The notes under the pieces: model-generated
The model's input: the letters and a program-made list of their open reading frames with translations, nothing else
Databases searched by the model: none
What the model was told of the DNA's origin: nothing
Assembly: GCA_030426145.1 (NCBI GenBank)
Contig: JAUHZF010000007.1
Span: 1-64,000 of the forward strand
Direction: 5' to 3'
Origin: Polyangia bacterium
GTDB taxonomy: Bacteria > Myxococcota_A > Polyangia > Polyangiales > Polyangiaceae
DNA: 64,000 bases
Part shown: positions 49,793 through 58,834 of the stretch, piece after piece
How positions within the stretch are numbered: the first letter of the stretch is position 1
Layout: every line of letters starts with the position of its first letter
Position numbers and translations under genes: made by a program

Positions 49793-51076
49793 TCACCTCG
49801 CGCATTCGGCTCGAACGATCTCGCAGACCGCCGACCCCTTGCGTCTACAGCTGCGCTTGCCATCCCAACTCTTCTTGCGCTGTACGCTGCCAATGTCTGT
49901 TGATGTGAGACGAGCAACACCTCCGGTGACCTTAGCTGCACGACTCTCGCACTCGCGAGCGAGCCTTCGCTGCACATCGGACCGCTCGCAATCTGTCACT
50001 CCTGTCTTGGTGTAGCTCACGTTCTGACGATCGAGGACGCAGGACTCGCACGACCCAGCGATGCGAACCTTGCCCGTGACACAGCCCGCGTTCTCGCGCG
50101 GAACCCTGGGGGGAGTACGACCTGTCTTCGTGCAGGCCCTTCCTTGCAGAATGAGTCCTGCGTTGCAGGAGCCGCCGAAACACGCCGGCTGACCTTCATC
50201 ACCGCAAGAGGTGCAGAACTGTCCTTCACCGTTGCGCCCCGAGACGGCCACGAGCCCAGCCTCACTGCATCCAGTAAGAGTTTCTCCCACGCAGATACGC
50301 TCGCCCTGACCTCCGCATGGCACACACTTGTCGCCCGTCGAAGCAAGCCCTGCTCCGCACGCGTCGTCTGCGCAGGGCACCCGGCCGGCACTTCCGCAAG
50401 GTCGACAGAATCCATCTGTAGTCGACGGCGCCAGACGTGAGCCGCGGCAGTATCGCACTTCCTCGTCGTTGCATGCAGGCTCATCCTTGTTGCCGCAAGG
50501 AGCGCAGATCCCGCCACGAGAAACTCTGTAGAGCCGGCATGACGTCTTCGGAGAAGAGCAAGTCGGCTGCCCATCATCTCCGCAGGGGGCACAACGACCC
50601 TGGGCGGACTTCTCACTCCAATCGCCGCAGCCAAAGCGGCACTCGTCAAAGGACTTCTGCCACCGTGCAGATTCACCCGTCGAGGCCACTATGCTCTTCA
50701 ACCTTTCGACAAGTGCGAGCTTCAGCTCCGGGTCGAGATGGTGACTCCCCTCGATGCAGGCCTCCAATCGCTGCTGTGTTAGTGGCGAAGCCTTCCCTTT
50801 CCCGGGCAGCGGCAGTTCCCCCCGAAAGCACCCGCCGATTTCCGCCACAATATTGGACTTGAGTTCATCCAGCACGAACAGGGATTTCGCGAGCGAGGGC
50901 TCGCAACCGAGACCGCATGCTTGCATCTTCTTCCATTGAGCTTCCCCATAGATCTGGCGGCACCCCTCCCCTATCGACTTGCTCTCGTCGTTACATGACG
51001 ACGAAGCTAGGCCGCCGAGGACGAGAGCTCCCAATACTAGGGGTACTCGTAGGAGGCTGGCGCACGTATCGGTCAT
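49793..51076 (-). CDS. Cys-rich lipoprotein with five CxxCG repeats
   Basis: A 427-residue lipoprotein: signal LVLGALVLGGLASSSC with lipobox Cys28. After a helical domain (about 35-150) comes a run of repeats of the form C-x2-CG-x5-7-C: CAPCGDDGQPTC, CAPCGNKDEPAC, CRPCGSAGRVPC, CVPCGGQGERIC and CTSCGDEGQPAC, each about 35-45 residues apart, like EGF or Cys-knot modules of myxobacterial surface proteins. The C-terminal domain is basic and also has paired cysteines. The function is unknown; surface exposure is inferred from the lipobox. Confidence 0.7.
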   Translation of the reverse strand: MTDTCASLLRVPLVLGALVLGGLASSSCNDESKSIGEGCRQIYGEAQWKKMQACGLGCEPSLAKSLFVLDELKSNIVAEIGGCFRGELPLPGKGKASPLTQQRLEACIEGSHHLDPELKLALVERLKSIVASTGESARWQKSFDECRFGCGDWSEKSAQGRCAPCGDDGQPTCSSPKTSCRLYRVSRGGICAPCGNKDEPACNDEEVRYCRGSRLAPSTTDGFCRPCGSAGRVPCADDACGAGLASTGDKCVPCGGQGERICVGETLTGCSEAGLVAVSGRNGEGQFCTSCGDEGQPACFGGSCNAGLILQGRACTKTGRTPPRVPRENAGCVTGKVRIAGSCESCVLDRQNVSYTKTGVTDCERSDVQRRLARECESRAAKVTGGVARLTSTDIGSVQRKKSWDGKRSCRRKGSAVCEIVRAECAR

Positions 51077-51332
51077 GATGCTTCGTCAAGTCGGCGAGTT
51101 CTTGGGTCGCACGCCGCCACCCTGTGAGTTTCGCGCCGTGCGCGAAGTCCACCATGGCGTCGGGGCCTGGTACCGCCCCTCTCCGCGTGCCCGCACGCCG
51201 TTGAGTCTTCGTTCGAATGGCTACCTTGGCCCTTCACGTTGGATTACTCCGCGATTGATACCTAAAATGCTCGAAACGTTCACCCTAGAGAGGTGATGGC
51301 CGTAGCCCCCTGTAAGCCATATACCTGCGGTT

Positions 51333-52106
51333 GTGACGCTATTCAAGCACGCGTGGCTAGCTGCCGGTGCGGCTCTTCTTTGGGCGTGCGGTGCTGCTGG
51401 CGAACCAGCCGCAAGCGACGCCACGACCACACAGACTGAGGCGCGCTCGAATGAACGTGGTAACCCAGTCGCGCCAGTCGCCGCACCTGAGACCGACGTG
51501 GTCACCAATGTCTACGAGCAATGTAGCAATGACGAGGTCCCCGACCACGAATCGTGCTCGGACTCACTCAGGGGCCCCAGCGGTGTCGCAGCTGATGACG
51601 ACGGTTCAGACGCGGCTGATGACGACGAGTCAAACGCAGCCTATGAGGACGGGTCAGACGGTAATAGGGAAGAAGCCGCCGCGGCCTTGAACGAGGAACC
51701 CGTGGTAGTGAAACTTGCGGCCAACTCGTCAACGAAGCGCCCACTCCAAGAGTTCACACCCGAGGAGTGCCGGAGCAAGCTCTCCAGACCCACGGCGGAG
51801 AGCCTCGCTCAGATCGCGTGCTCGACCTGCACCGCATGGTTAACCGACCGCAGCGAGCCGCGACGACTCCAACTACGGATGATGCACCCGAACTGCACCG
51901 ATAAGCGAGTAGGAAGCACTGCCCGGCGTGCGGAAAGGCTCTACAACGCTGCGTGTGGTGGCTCGAGCGATGCAAAGGTTCTCGAGCGCGCGAGGAAGCT
52001 TCGGAAGAACTATCGAGGCCGCTCCAGAATGTACCGCCGCTGTTGGAACACCACGAAGAACAGCCTTGACTCGAAGGTCAGCGCCAGTGTGAGTGTTCCC
52101 TACTAG
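51333..52106 (+). CDS. Putative acidic lipoprotein
   Basis: A 257-residue protein with a GTG start, signal HAWLAAGAALLWAC and lipobox Cys19. Residues 85-110 are Asp/Ser-rich with a short repeat (DDDGSDAADDDESNAAYEDGSD). The C-terminal half is basic and helical with six cysteines (ECRSK, ACSTC, NCTDK, ACGGS, RCWNT). The family is not recognised. It is divergent from the preceding Cys-rich lipoprotein gene; both may belong to the same surface-protein set. Confidence 0.55.
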   Translation: MTLFKHAWLAAGAALLWACGAAGEPAASDATTTQTEARSNERGNPVAPVAAPETDVVTNVYEQCSNDEVPDHESCSDSLRGPSGVAADDDGSDAADDDESNAAYEDGSDGNREEAAAALNEEPVVVKLAANSSTKRPLQEFTPEECRSKLSRPTAESLAQIACSTCTAWLTDRSEPRRLQLRMMHPNCTDKRVGSTARRAERLYNAACGGSSDAKVLERARKLRKNYRGRSRMYRRCWNTTKNSLDSKVSASVSVPY

Positions 52107-52261
52107 GCTTAATCGGACGAGACGGCTCGGCGTGGGTCGTCTCCCGGCGGTTTGCCGTACGCCGCTTCCGATGGCAGCGCCACAGACCTTCCAGGCAGGG
52201 GTCCCGTTAGCATCCGCGCAAATCCAACGCCAAGCGCCCTGCTCGGCCTACTATCTGGTGG

Positions 52262-52465
52262 ATGGCGAAGCCGAAGGCGGCGCTCTACCACCGCGTTAGT
52301 GCCGTCGACCAGCAGGCCGATGCCGCCCGCGGCGAGCTTCGCGATGCGGCAAAGCGGTACGGCGACCGCGTAGCCCTCGACGTCGAGGAGACCGGGACGC
52401 CCTGAGTCGGTTGCTGCTCACGATGCTCAGCGCCATCGCCGAGTTCGAGCGAGACCTGATCGGCC
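52262..52465 (+). pseudogene. Deleted serine recombinase (resolvase) remnant
   Basis: From the ATG at 52262 the frame reads MAKPKAALYHRVSAVDQQAD ... YGDRVALDVEETGTP then a stop at 52403. In the same frame it resumes SRLLLTMLSAIAEFERDLI. The first part is the resolvase N-terminus with the catalytic-serine motif YHRVS, and the second is the conserved alpha-helix E end. The middle of the catalytic domain (roughly 60 or more residues) and everything after ERDLI are missing. The break after ERDLI coincides with the start of an inverted repeat. Confidence 0.75.
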
Positions 52466-52659
52466 CGTGGGGAACACCGGAACGAGATCCGGCGCTAAGG
52501 GCTCTCAGCCTCGGCTAAGGGCTCGACCTCAAGGCTCTGAGGCTTGGCGGCGGGTGGCGGTCTCGCCGCGCATGTCGCGAACGAGAAGGCGCCACGCGTC
52601 GTCCAAAAGGCATCTTCGGCGCTAGCGCCGGATCTCGTTCCGATGTTCCCCACGGGCCG
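52461..52659. repeat. 37-bp inverted repeats around 125 bp
   Basis: Left arm 52461-52497 (starting CGGCCCGTGGGG) and right arm 52623-52659 (ending CCCCACGGGCCG) are inverted copies with one mismatch. The 125-bp interior has no gene. The left arm begins right at the break of the resolvase remnant. It could be a miniature inverted-repeat element, or the product of an inversion or deletion at recombinase sites. No target-site duplication is visible. Confidence 0.65.
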
Positions 52660-53127
52660 GCGTGGCGACGATGCTCGGTCGGGTGCATCCACGAGGGTCC
52701 GGTGGTCGCTCGCTTTCTCGAGGGGGGGGTGAGCGGGGCCGCGCAGTTGGTACCCACGTCGTGAGCATTTCGGGGTGTGGCACACAATCGTTGGAGTTCG
52801 GACGTATGTTCAGCGGACGGTTGTATAGGACAGGCAGTTCCTCGAAAAAACTTCCACTGTGATCTTCTAAGTATAGGTAAACAAACCGACTTGCGTGTTG
52901 CTGAACGCCTGGGCACGGTGGTATGGACCGGAGTCCTGCCCTGAGAAGGGCCCCAAATAGGCAAAACCCGCGCAACCGGGAAGGCTACACGGGCTTCGAC
53001 GTAGACAATCGGAACCTACCTCAGACTGCCGCCGACCTGCAATCCCTTGGAGCATCTAAGTGGATCGCCCGGATGAGCAGCAGAGGCTCAGCCGCTTCTG
53101 CTAGCGCTCATCCATGAGGAGTTGGCC
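52660..53127. other. Intergenic upstream of CBASS
   Basis: No gene is supported here; several short frames run through poly-G and low-GC stretches without ribosome-binding sites. The last bases hold the GAGGAG ribosome-binding site for the CD-NTase gene (53116-53121). The promoter of the CBASS operon is probably here, but no element is clear enough to name. Confidence 0.4.
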
Positions 53128-54183
53128 ATGGCCAAAGTCCAGAAGCAGTTCGTTGAGTTTGACAACACCATCCGCCTGGGGCGCTACGAGGAGAATGCGA
53201 CGCTCCGCGAGAAGCGCGACCGCGTGCTCGATCGTCTCAATGCTGGGCTGAAGAAGCAGCGTGAAGACGGGGAGGACATCCCTCCATGGTCGACCTTCGG
53301 CCAGGGAAGCTACAGTTACGGAACTGGAGTCGTTCCCGCGGCCGGCGACTACGACATCGACCAGGGCATCGAGTTCGACGTCGACATCAACGAGGCCACG
53401 GATCCCGTCAAAGTGAAGAGGTGGGTCTACGACGCTCTTGATGGCCACACGCAGTGGGTCGAGGTTCGCAAGCCGTGCGTCACGGTTTGGTACCAGGCGG
53501 AGGGAGAACCAATCTACCATGTCGACGTCGCGGTTTACGCGTCGGCGAGCGTCAACGGCACCATGCACCTCGCTAGGGGAAAGCTACGCTCCGACGAAGC
53601 CAACCGCGAGTGGGAGCCCTCCGATCCAAAAGGGCTTCTGCAGAAGCTGGAGAGTCGCTTTGACGGGGACGATGCCAAGCAGACCAAGCGGGTCATTCGG
53701 GCGCTCAAGAGGTGGTCTAGCGAGCGCTTTCCCAACGAGGGCCACGCTGCGCCTCCAGGGATCGCTTTCGCGGTAGCGGCGCACGAGTGGTTCTCACCCG
53801 CCCGACCCATCGTCGACCCAGTGGCGAACAAGGTCGAAGATGACGACCTGCGCGCCATGCTGGGCCTGGTCACGAAGATGTTGGCGAACTTCACCGCGGT
53901 CATCGGATTAAGCGGCAACCCCGTGCGCCGGCTGAGGTTGTACCTGCCAGTGCAACCCTACAACGACGTGCTTGAAAGGATGACGGACAAGCAGATGGCG
54001 CGGCTCGAGGATAAGCTCGACCAGCTCCGCCATTCGCTCGAGGAGGCGCAGAACGACCCGGACCCTCACACGGCATGCAAGGAACTCCGCAAGCGATTCG
54101 GTGACGACTTCCCGGTTCCTGACAAGGAAGAAACGGCGCAGCCAAAGGGCCCGGCGATCATCACCTCCGGCAACTCTGCGTAG
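53128..54183 (+). CDS. CD-NTase (cyclic oligonucleotide synthase) of type II CBASS
   Basis: A 351-residue nucleotidyltransferase; the ATG at 53128 is six bases after GAGGAG. The polymerase-beta-like active site is clear: FGQGSYSYGTGV (GS at 60-61), AAGDYDIDQG with metal-binding Asp76/Asp78, and third carboxylate Asp133 in YHVDVAVY. It should be switched on by infection to make a cyclic di- or trinucleotide, the signal for the SAVED effector encoded fourth. Its C-terminus ends in a Pro/Ala/Ser tail, the part that Cap2 conjugates in known systems. I do not assign the clade. Confidence 0.9.
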   Translation: MAKVQKQFVEFDNTIRLGRYEENATLREKRDRVLDRLNAGLKKQREDGEDIPPWSTFGQGSYSYGTGVVPAAGDYDIDQGIEFDVDINEATDPVKVKRWVYDALDGHTQWVEVRKPCVTVWYQAEGEPIYHVDVAVYASASVNGTMHLARGKLRSDEANREWEPSDPKGLLQKLESRFDGDDAKQTKRVIRALKRWSSERFPNEGHAAPPGIAFAVAAHEWFSPARPIVDPVANKVEDDDLRAMLGLVTKMLANFTAVIGLSGNPVRRLRLYLPVQPYNDVLERMTDKQMARLEDKLDQLRHSLEEAQNDPDPHTACKELRKRFGDDFPVPDKEETAQPKGPAIITSGNSA

Positions 54184-54184
54184 G

Positions 54185-55861
54185 GTGGTCGCGAGTCCAA
54201 AGTCAGCGCCCTCGCGAGCCGCTGCGCTATTTGAGGGCGCCAGCATCGTCTTGAGCGAGGTAAGCTCCGTGCCACCTCGGCACCGTTGCACCCACATGGT
54301 CGAGGGGTGGTACGACCTCGGAGCGGAGACCGTCGTTGTACGCGTTGGTTTTCGCGGCCAGTCGCCCGCGTTGCTTCCCCACGTGTATGTCGATGCCGGC
54401 TGGGCTCGACGCATCCCACACGTCGAGGGCGACGGACGTGTCTGCTACTCCAGCGAGGAAGGACGGGTCCATGACTACCAGCGCTTGGCCGACGTCGTAG
54501 CCGACGCGATTGGGGAAGCCGTCCGTACGCTCCGGATGGGCTTGAGTGGGGACAACACTATCGTCGACGACATCGAAGGGCACTGGCGGCACGCCGACAC
54601 ATGCGGAGAAACCGTCGGCAGCTACTTCTCTCCCGGCGATGAGATTCGCAGGCTGAGCGTTGGATGCAACGGGAAGGTGTGGCGCTATGTCACGGAAAGG
54701 TTCCACACCGTCACCCAATTTGCGCCGGATCTCTTCGACCGGCCGAGGATGGAACGCAAAGCGCTCTACATCCCGCTTCGGCAGCCGGAGGTTTTCCCCA
54801 ATCCTCAGACCATCGCCGTCGCCGACATCAAGCCATTTGTCGAACGCCACCTGGAGCCGCGGTTGCGGCGTGACCTGGTCAAGCGCACCAAGAAGCGGCC
54901 CGAAGGCCCGTGTCCAGTCATTCTCGGGGTGCTGAACCAGGGTCAGAGGATCCTTGTGGGTCTTGAGTTCGACGGTTGTGAAGGAGCGCATCCGCTTAAC
55001 CCCAAGGGCCACGCCAAAAGCATGAGGCTGGTGGCCGTTGAGCGGCGGGACAAGGAGGCCCTGCTGCCGCGAGGTGGAGCTGACATCTCTCTAAGGGAAC
55101 GTCAGGTAGTGGTCGCCGGATGCGGAGCAGTCGGAGGTCACCTTGCAACCCAACTTGCGTCCGCGGGGCTTGGGCAGCTGACGCTGGTGGACGGCGACGC
55201 GTTCACGCCGGCCAACGCGTTCCGCCACGTCCTAGGGGTTCTTGCTCTTGGGCAGAACAAGGCAACAGCGACCGCCGAGTTCCTGCGCAGGAGGACACCC
55301 TACCTTGACGTTGTCGGCATCAAAGGACGCATTGAGAACCTGCTCGGTCACAAAGCAGTCGCCAGAGCGGATCTGATGGTACTGGCGACAGGGCACGCGA
55401 CGACCAACCTCCTCGTGTCCGACGAGCTGTGGAGACACGGTGGGCCGCGGCTTGGGTGCACATGGCTAGAGCCGTTGGGCCTGGGCGGCCACGTCTTCAT
55501 CGAGACCACGAGCCGCAGCGCTGGGCCAGGGTGCTTGCGCTGCATCTACGACGACCTACAGAACCGCGCCGATTTCGCGGGTGCGGGGCAAGTATTCGCT
55601 CGCGAGTCTGGTGGTTGCGGAGGTGCCTTCACTCCTTTCGCCAACTCAGATGCCGTCAAGACCGCCGACCTGGCGACACGGGCCGTTGTCGCCGCGCTGC
55701 GAGGCGACCTGAATAGCCCTCTCTTGCGGTCCTGGAAGGGCGATGCCGCGATATTTCGCCAGCACGGCTACCGGACGTCGCCGCGCTACGAGCTCTCGGG
55801 GGACTCGCTCGAGCAGGATCCGACTGCTCAGAGCTGCCCGACGTGTGGAGGTCGAGCGTGA
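54185..55861 (+). CDS. cap2: Cap2-type E1/E2 fusion that activates the CD-NTase
   Basis: A 558-residue protein from the GTG at 54185, two bases after the CD-NTase stop; an upstream ATG would overlap that gene by 83 bp. The E2-like domain (1-115) has the candidate catalytic Cys87 in GDGRVCYSSEEGRVHDYQRL. A linker leads to the E1 adenylation domain: VVVAGCGAVGGHLATQLASAG (308-328), VDGDAFTPANAFRH, E1 cysteine candidates C450/C453 (PGCLRC) and Cys478 (SGGCGGAFTPF), and a C-terminal CPTC pair suggesting zinc. It links the CD-NTase C-terminus to a target, boosting signal synthesis. Confidence 0.9.
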   Translation: MVASPKSAPSRAAALFEGASIVLSEVSSVPPRHRCTHMVEGWYDLGAETVVVRVGFRGQSPALLPHVYVDAGWARRIPHVEGDGRVCYSSEEGRVHDYQRLADVVADAIGEAVRTLRMGLSGDNTIVDDIEGHWRHADTCGETVGSYFSPGDEIRRLSVGCNGKVWRYVTERFHTVTQFAPDLFDRPRMERKALYIPLRQPEVFPNPQTIAVADIKPFVERHLEPRLRRDLVKRTKKRPEGPCPVILGVLNQGQRILVGLEFDGCEGAHPLNPKGHAKSMRLVAVERRDKEALLPRGGADISLRERQVVVAGCGAVGGHLATQLASAGLGQLTLVDGDAFTPANAFRHVLGVLALGQNKATATAEFLRRRTPYLDVVGIKGRIENLLGHKAVARADLMVLATGHATTNLLVSDELWRHGGPRLGCTWLEPLGLGGHVFIETTSRSAGPGCLRCIYDDLQNRADFAGAGQVFARESGGCGGAFTPFANSDAVKTADLATRAVVAALRGDLNSPLLRSWKGDAAIFRQHGYRTSPRYELSGDSLEQDPTAQSCPTCGGRA

Positions 55862-56328
55862 TCTTCATGCGACAGAACCGCGCCGTCATCAAAGTAGACC
55901 CTTACGCCCTGAAAAGGATGCGTGGGCATGCCCAGCACCGCGAAGAGGACCTCGAGGCAGGCGGGGTGCTGTTGGGCCGGCATCTCCGCGATGTGGTGGA
56001 CGTGGTCGTAGATGACGTGACCGAGCCTCTTGAGGGGGATGCTCAGGGTCGCACCTTCTTCAAGCGCCTAGAGGGTCATCAGTCGTTGGTCGATGCTGCG
56101 TGGAGGAGGTCGAAGGGAACTTGCGTGTATCTCGGTGAGTGGCACACGCACCCAGAAGATACACCCAATCCTTCTCGCATCGATCGGGTCGACTGGTTGC
56201 GACGACTCCGGGAAGACGTAGTGGACGCTGAGTCACTGTTCTTCGTCATCGTCGGGCGCGTAGATGTCCGGGCGTGGGAAGGCGTTCGGGGCCAGACCAA
56301 GCTGTTCCACTGCAAGGAGATACGATGA
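55858..56328 (+). CDS. cap3: Cap3-type JAB/JAMM isopeptidase
   Basis: A 156-residue JAMM protease from a GTG overlapping the Cap2 stop (GTGA); an ATG at 55867 is the alternative start. The zinc site is complete: Glu33 (LEAGGVLLG), His96 and His98 (GEWHTHPED), Ser106 and Asp109 (NPSRID). Cap3 removes the CD-NTase from its Cap2-made conjugates and so limits signalling. It follows directly in the operon and overlaps the next start. Confidence 0.9.
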   Translation: MIFMRQNRAVIKVDPYALKRMRGHAQHREEDLEAGGVLLGRHLRDVVDVVVDDVTEPLEGDAQGRTFFKRLEGHQSLVDAAWRRSKGTCVYLGEWHTHPEDTPNPSRIDRVDWLRRLREDVVDAESLFFVIVGRVDVRAWEGVRGQTKLFHCKEIR

Positions 56329-58055
56329 CCATCACAATCATTCACCCAATGCTGGCCGCTGTAGACGCGAACGCGATCGCGCAGGCTGCGCTTGAGGGTG
56401 ACGTCGAGACTATCGAGCTCAAACTCGATGAGGCCATCCGTGAGGTCGGCCGGACCGAGGAGTGGTCCGAGGCGAAGCGAGAACTTGTAGCTGTATTCGA
56501 GACACAGGTCCGACCCGCACTCGACCGACACGATGGGGGGCAGCTCCACTACTTCGGTACCGCATGCATTCCTCTGACCATGCAGCTCGGATACTTAGTG
56601 GGCAGCTGGCCGCGTGTGGTCGTGCACCAGCGGCATCACACCAAACGCACGTGGGACTGGGAGGCGCCGCGACCTACCCTTAGGTCTCTTGAGCTCCCCG
56701 ATAGTCTGGTTAGAGCAGAGGGCGACGTCGTCATCCGCATCGCGGTGAGTACGGAGGTGGACCGCGAGGACATCGAGGACCTTGTGCCTGGTCCACTGGC
56801 CGAGATCGACATCGCGCTTGAGCGCCCCGCACCAGACGCCCTCAGCGCGGAGCATGTCGATCTGGTCACCGACGCTTTCGCCCGGGCGCTCCAGGCAATC
56901 CAAGAGTGCCGACCAAGAACGCGGATGATCCATGTCTTCGCATCCGTGCCCACTGGCGTCGCCTTCGCTTTAGGAACAAGAATCAGCAACACGATGACAG
57001 CATCCGTTCAGACCTACTTCTACGATGCGAAGAAGCGCCCTCGCCATCGACCGGCGTTCGTCATTCAGGACAACATCGAGCCGGCGCAGCCCACTCTAAC
57101 CGCCGAGCAACGGGGCCAGGCTGATGACCTCCGCCGTAGCTGGGCGGAGCAGCATCGGCGGCTCGTCGAGTTCGCGGCTGCGCTTCGAGACCGGCGGCAA
57201 GAGGGCCATGACTGGCTTAGAACAACCCTGATGGGTCACGACGACACCTCGATGTTCGCCGGGGCATGGCGCGAGCTGCCGGCTCTCGATGGAGCGACCC
57301 TGGGCGAGAACGTAGACGTCGCCCAAGCAACCGCACCGGGAGGTGCGTTCTTCTTCGATGAAGCCAAGAGGACCTGGCGCTTCGACGAGCATCTGCTTCA
57401 CGGGATCATCTCGACGATGCCGGACGAGGCCCAAAGGGAGCAGGCCGGTCGCATGCTCATCCTTCACGAGGCGCTTCACGGCGGAAAGCACCAGCTCACC
57501 GGCCCGACGAGCAGGGAGATTGGGCGGTTCGCAAAGGTCCTCGAGGAGATCGACTACCAGGCCGACGTATGGACCATGATCACGGAGTACGCCTTCGTGC
57601 GACATCACCACCGCACAAAGACCGATGACGCCCGGGCATTCTTCCTTTCGATGGTCGACACCGCAATCCAGACGTTCTGGGCATTCGACGCCAGTGCGGG
57701 GCCGACGACGACGATCCAGGTGAGGCGGATGAACCGGTATTTGATCTGGTGCTGGCAGTACCTGCGTCTGGAGCAGGCCGATGGTCTTGTTGATGCCCTC
57801 ACCGTCTTGGCGACCAAGCCTGTGATCGAGGTCGCGGGTGCTCGCGTCGAGGCTCGTGGAGAGCGTGTATGGGTCAACCTCGACCCTCGTGGGTTCGGCC
57901 GGCTCGAGGTTGGTGTCTGGCGTGGTAATGCGCTCGGCCGCTACGGGGACGGGCATGCCACGGATGTGAAGGCGTTGCTCGCGGGCTTCCGACAGCGCGA
58001 CGGCGAAAAGATCCTCAACGAGTTGCGAGGGGTATTTGACCTCGTGGGTCGGTGA
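56325..58055 (+). CDS. CBASS effector: SAVED domain fused to an HEXXH metallopeptidase-like domain
   Basis: A 576-residue protein from MTITIIHP, ATG overlapping the Cap3 stop. Residues about 73-235 form a SAVED domain, which binds cyclic nucleotides: LHYFGTACIPLTMQLGYLVG, RTWDWEAP and IHVFASVPTGVAFALGTRI. The C-terminal part has LILHEALHGGKH with HEXXH at 381-385, and about 21 residues on LEEIDYQADVW with Glu407/408 as a candidate third zinc ligand, as in gluzincin peptidases. This implies a protease triggered by the CBASS signal. SAVED-nuclease and SAVED-TIR effectors are well known; a zinc-peptidase version is unusual. Confidence 0.82.
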   Translation: MTITIIHPMLAAVDANAIAQAALEGDVETIELKLDEAIREVGRTEEWSEAKRELVAVFETQVRPALDRHDGGQLHYFGTACIPLTMQLGYLVGSWPRVVVHQRHHTKRTWDWEAPRPTLRSLELPDSLVRAEGDVVIRIAVSTEVDREDIEDLVPGPLAEIDIALERPAPDALSAEHVDLVTDAFARALQAIQECRPRTRMIHVFASVPTGVAFALGTRISNTMTASVQTYFYDAKKRPRHRPAFVIQDNIEPAQPTLTAEQRGQADDLRRSWAEQHRRLVEFAAALRDRRQEGHDWLRTTLMGHDDTSMFAGAWRELPALDGATLGENVDVAQATAPGGAFFFDEAKRTWRFDEHLLHGIISTMPDEAQREQAGRMLILHEALHGGKHQLTGPTSREIGRFAKVLEEIDYQADVWTMITEYAFVRHHHRTKTDDARAFFLSMVDTAIQTFWAFDASAGPTTTIQVRRMNRYLIWCWQYLRLEQADGLVDALTVLATKPVIEVAGARVEARGERVWVNLDPRGFGRLEVGVWRGNALGRYGDGHATDVKALLAGFRQRDGEKILNELRGVFDLVGR

Positions 58056-58484
58056 AGTGTCACGGCTACGAGCCGGCCGGACAGCCACTGGCTGTCACTG
58101 GGTGGGCCGCCTCGAACCGGGCGGGGGAGCGGCGCCGGCTACCCGGTTCGGAGGTCGAGTTCTTCGCGGCCGGGGGAGGGGCCGGTTCCCTGCCCCCCGG
58201 TGACGTTGCGTTTCCCGATTGCCGAACTTCCGTATTTGGCAACATAGTCTTGCAAGCCTCAACTGACCGAAATGTGGTCCTGGCCCAGGACCGTGCAGAA
58301 ACGTTCGGTTTCGCACGACCTGACGAACCTTCCGGGTCTGAACCGCCGTCGCTCCGCCCTGGCCACGACCTCCGTCGCACCAGGGCCGTTCCCGTTAACT
58401 GTCCGCCCTCGCCCTCTTCCACTGCAGATTCTTGGCAAGTGGGTCTCGGCTACGTTGGTGGCCGGCTCTCGGCCCTACCGGTCG
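58056..58484. other. Intergenic region with GC-rich dyads after CBASS
   Basis: No gene is supported. Just after the effector gene there is a GC-rich dyad (arms around CCTCGAACCGGG and CCCGGTTCGGAGG, one-base bulge), which could stop transcription. GGTCCTGG at 58276-58283 and CCAGGACC at 58285-58292 form a 17-bp palindrome around one C. The rest shows no clear feature. Confidence 0.4.
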
Positions 58485-58826
58485 CTACTCGACTAACGTG
58501 CTCCAGCGAACCTCCAACCTGGGCCTCGCGAGCAAACGAAGCTCGCTATGCTGACCATGGTCGCCAAACGTTCCGTGGATCTCGACGGTTTCACCGGTAG
58601 TCACGAATGCTAGGGCGACGGCATCCTCGTGGACCACTACGCAAAGAGGGGCTCCGTCCTTCGTCCAGGCCGTCTGTACCGACTGTTCGTGAGTGTTGAA
58701 GGACAGGCGCAACTGTAGCGACCCTTCTTCGCCGATTATGTATGCCCATAAGCCGTCCATAGGTCGAGCCTCGACGGGTTCGAGCCCCAGGGTCTCCAAG
58801 AATTCTTGCTCACTAGGTGTCTTCAT
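58485..58826 (-). CDS. Probable immunity protein for the Rhs toxin
   Basis: A 113-residue acidic protein from MKTPSEQE, 8 bp after the rhs stop, exactly where Rhs immunity genes lie. It reads as a small alpha/beta domain (LETLGLEPVEARPMDGLWAYIIGEEGSLQLRLSF; LCVVVHEDAVALAFVTTG), not matched to a named immunity family by me. The long upstream frame runs into rhs and is rejected. Its acidic nature fits binding to the basic toxin tip. Confidence 0.65.
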   Translation of the reverse strand: MKTPSEQEFLETLGLEPVEARPMDGLWAYIIGEEGSLQLRLSFNTHEQSVQTAWTKDGAPLCVVVHEDAVALAFVTTGETVEIHGTFGDHGQHSELRLLARPRLEVRWSTLVE

Positions 58827-58834
58827 GCTGGCTC

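Noticed and set aside
58052..58600. Plus-strand frame of 182 codons after the CBASS effector
   Set aside because: It reads through GC-rich dyads and over the immunity gene, with no domain pattern.
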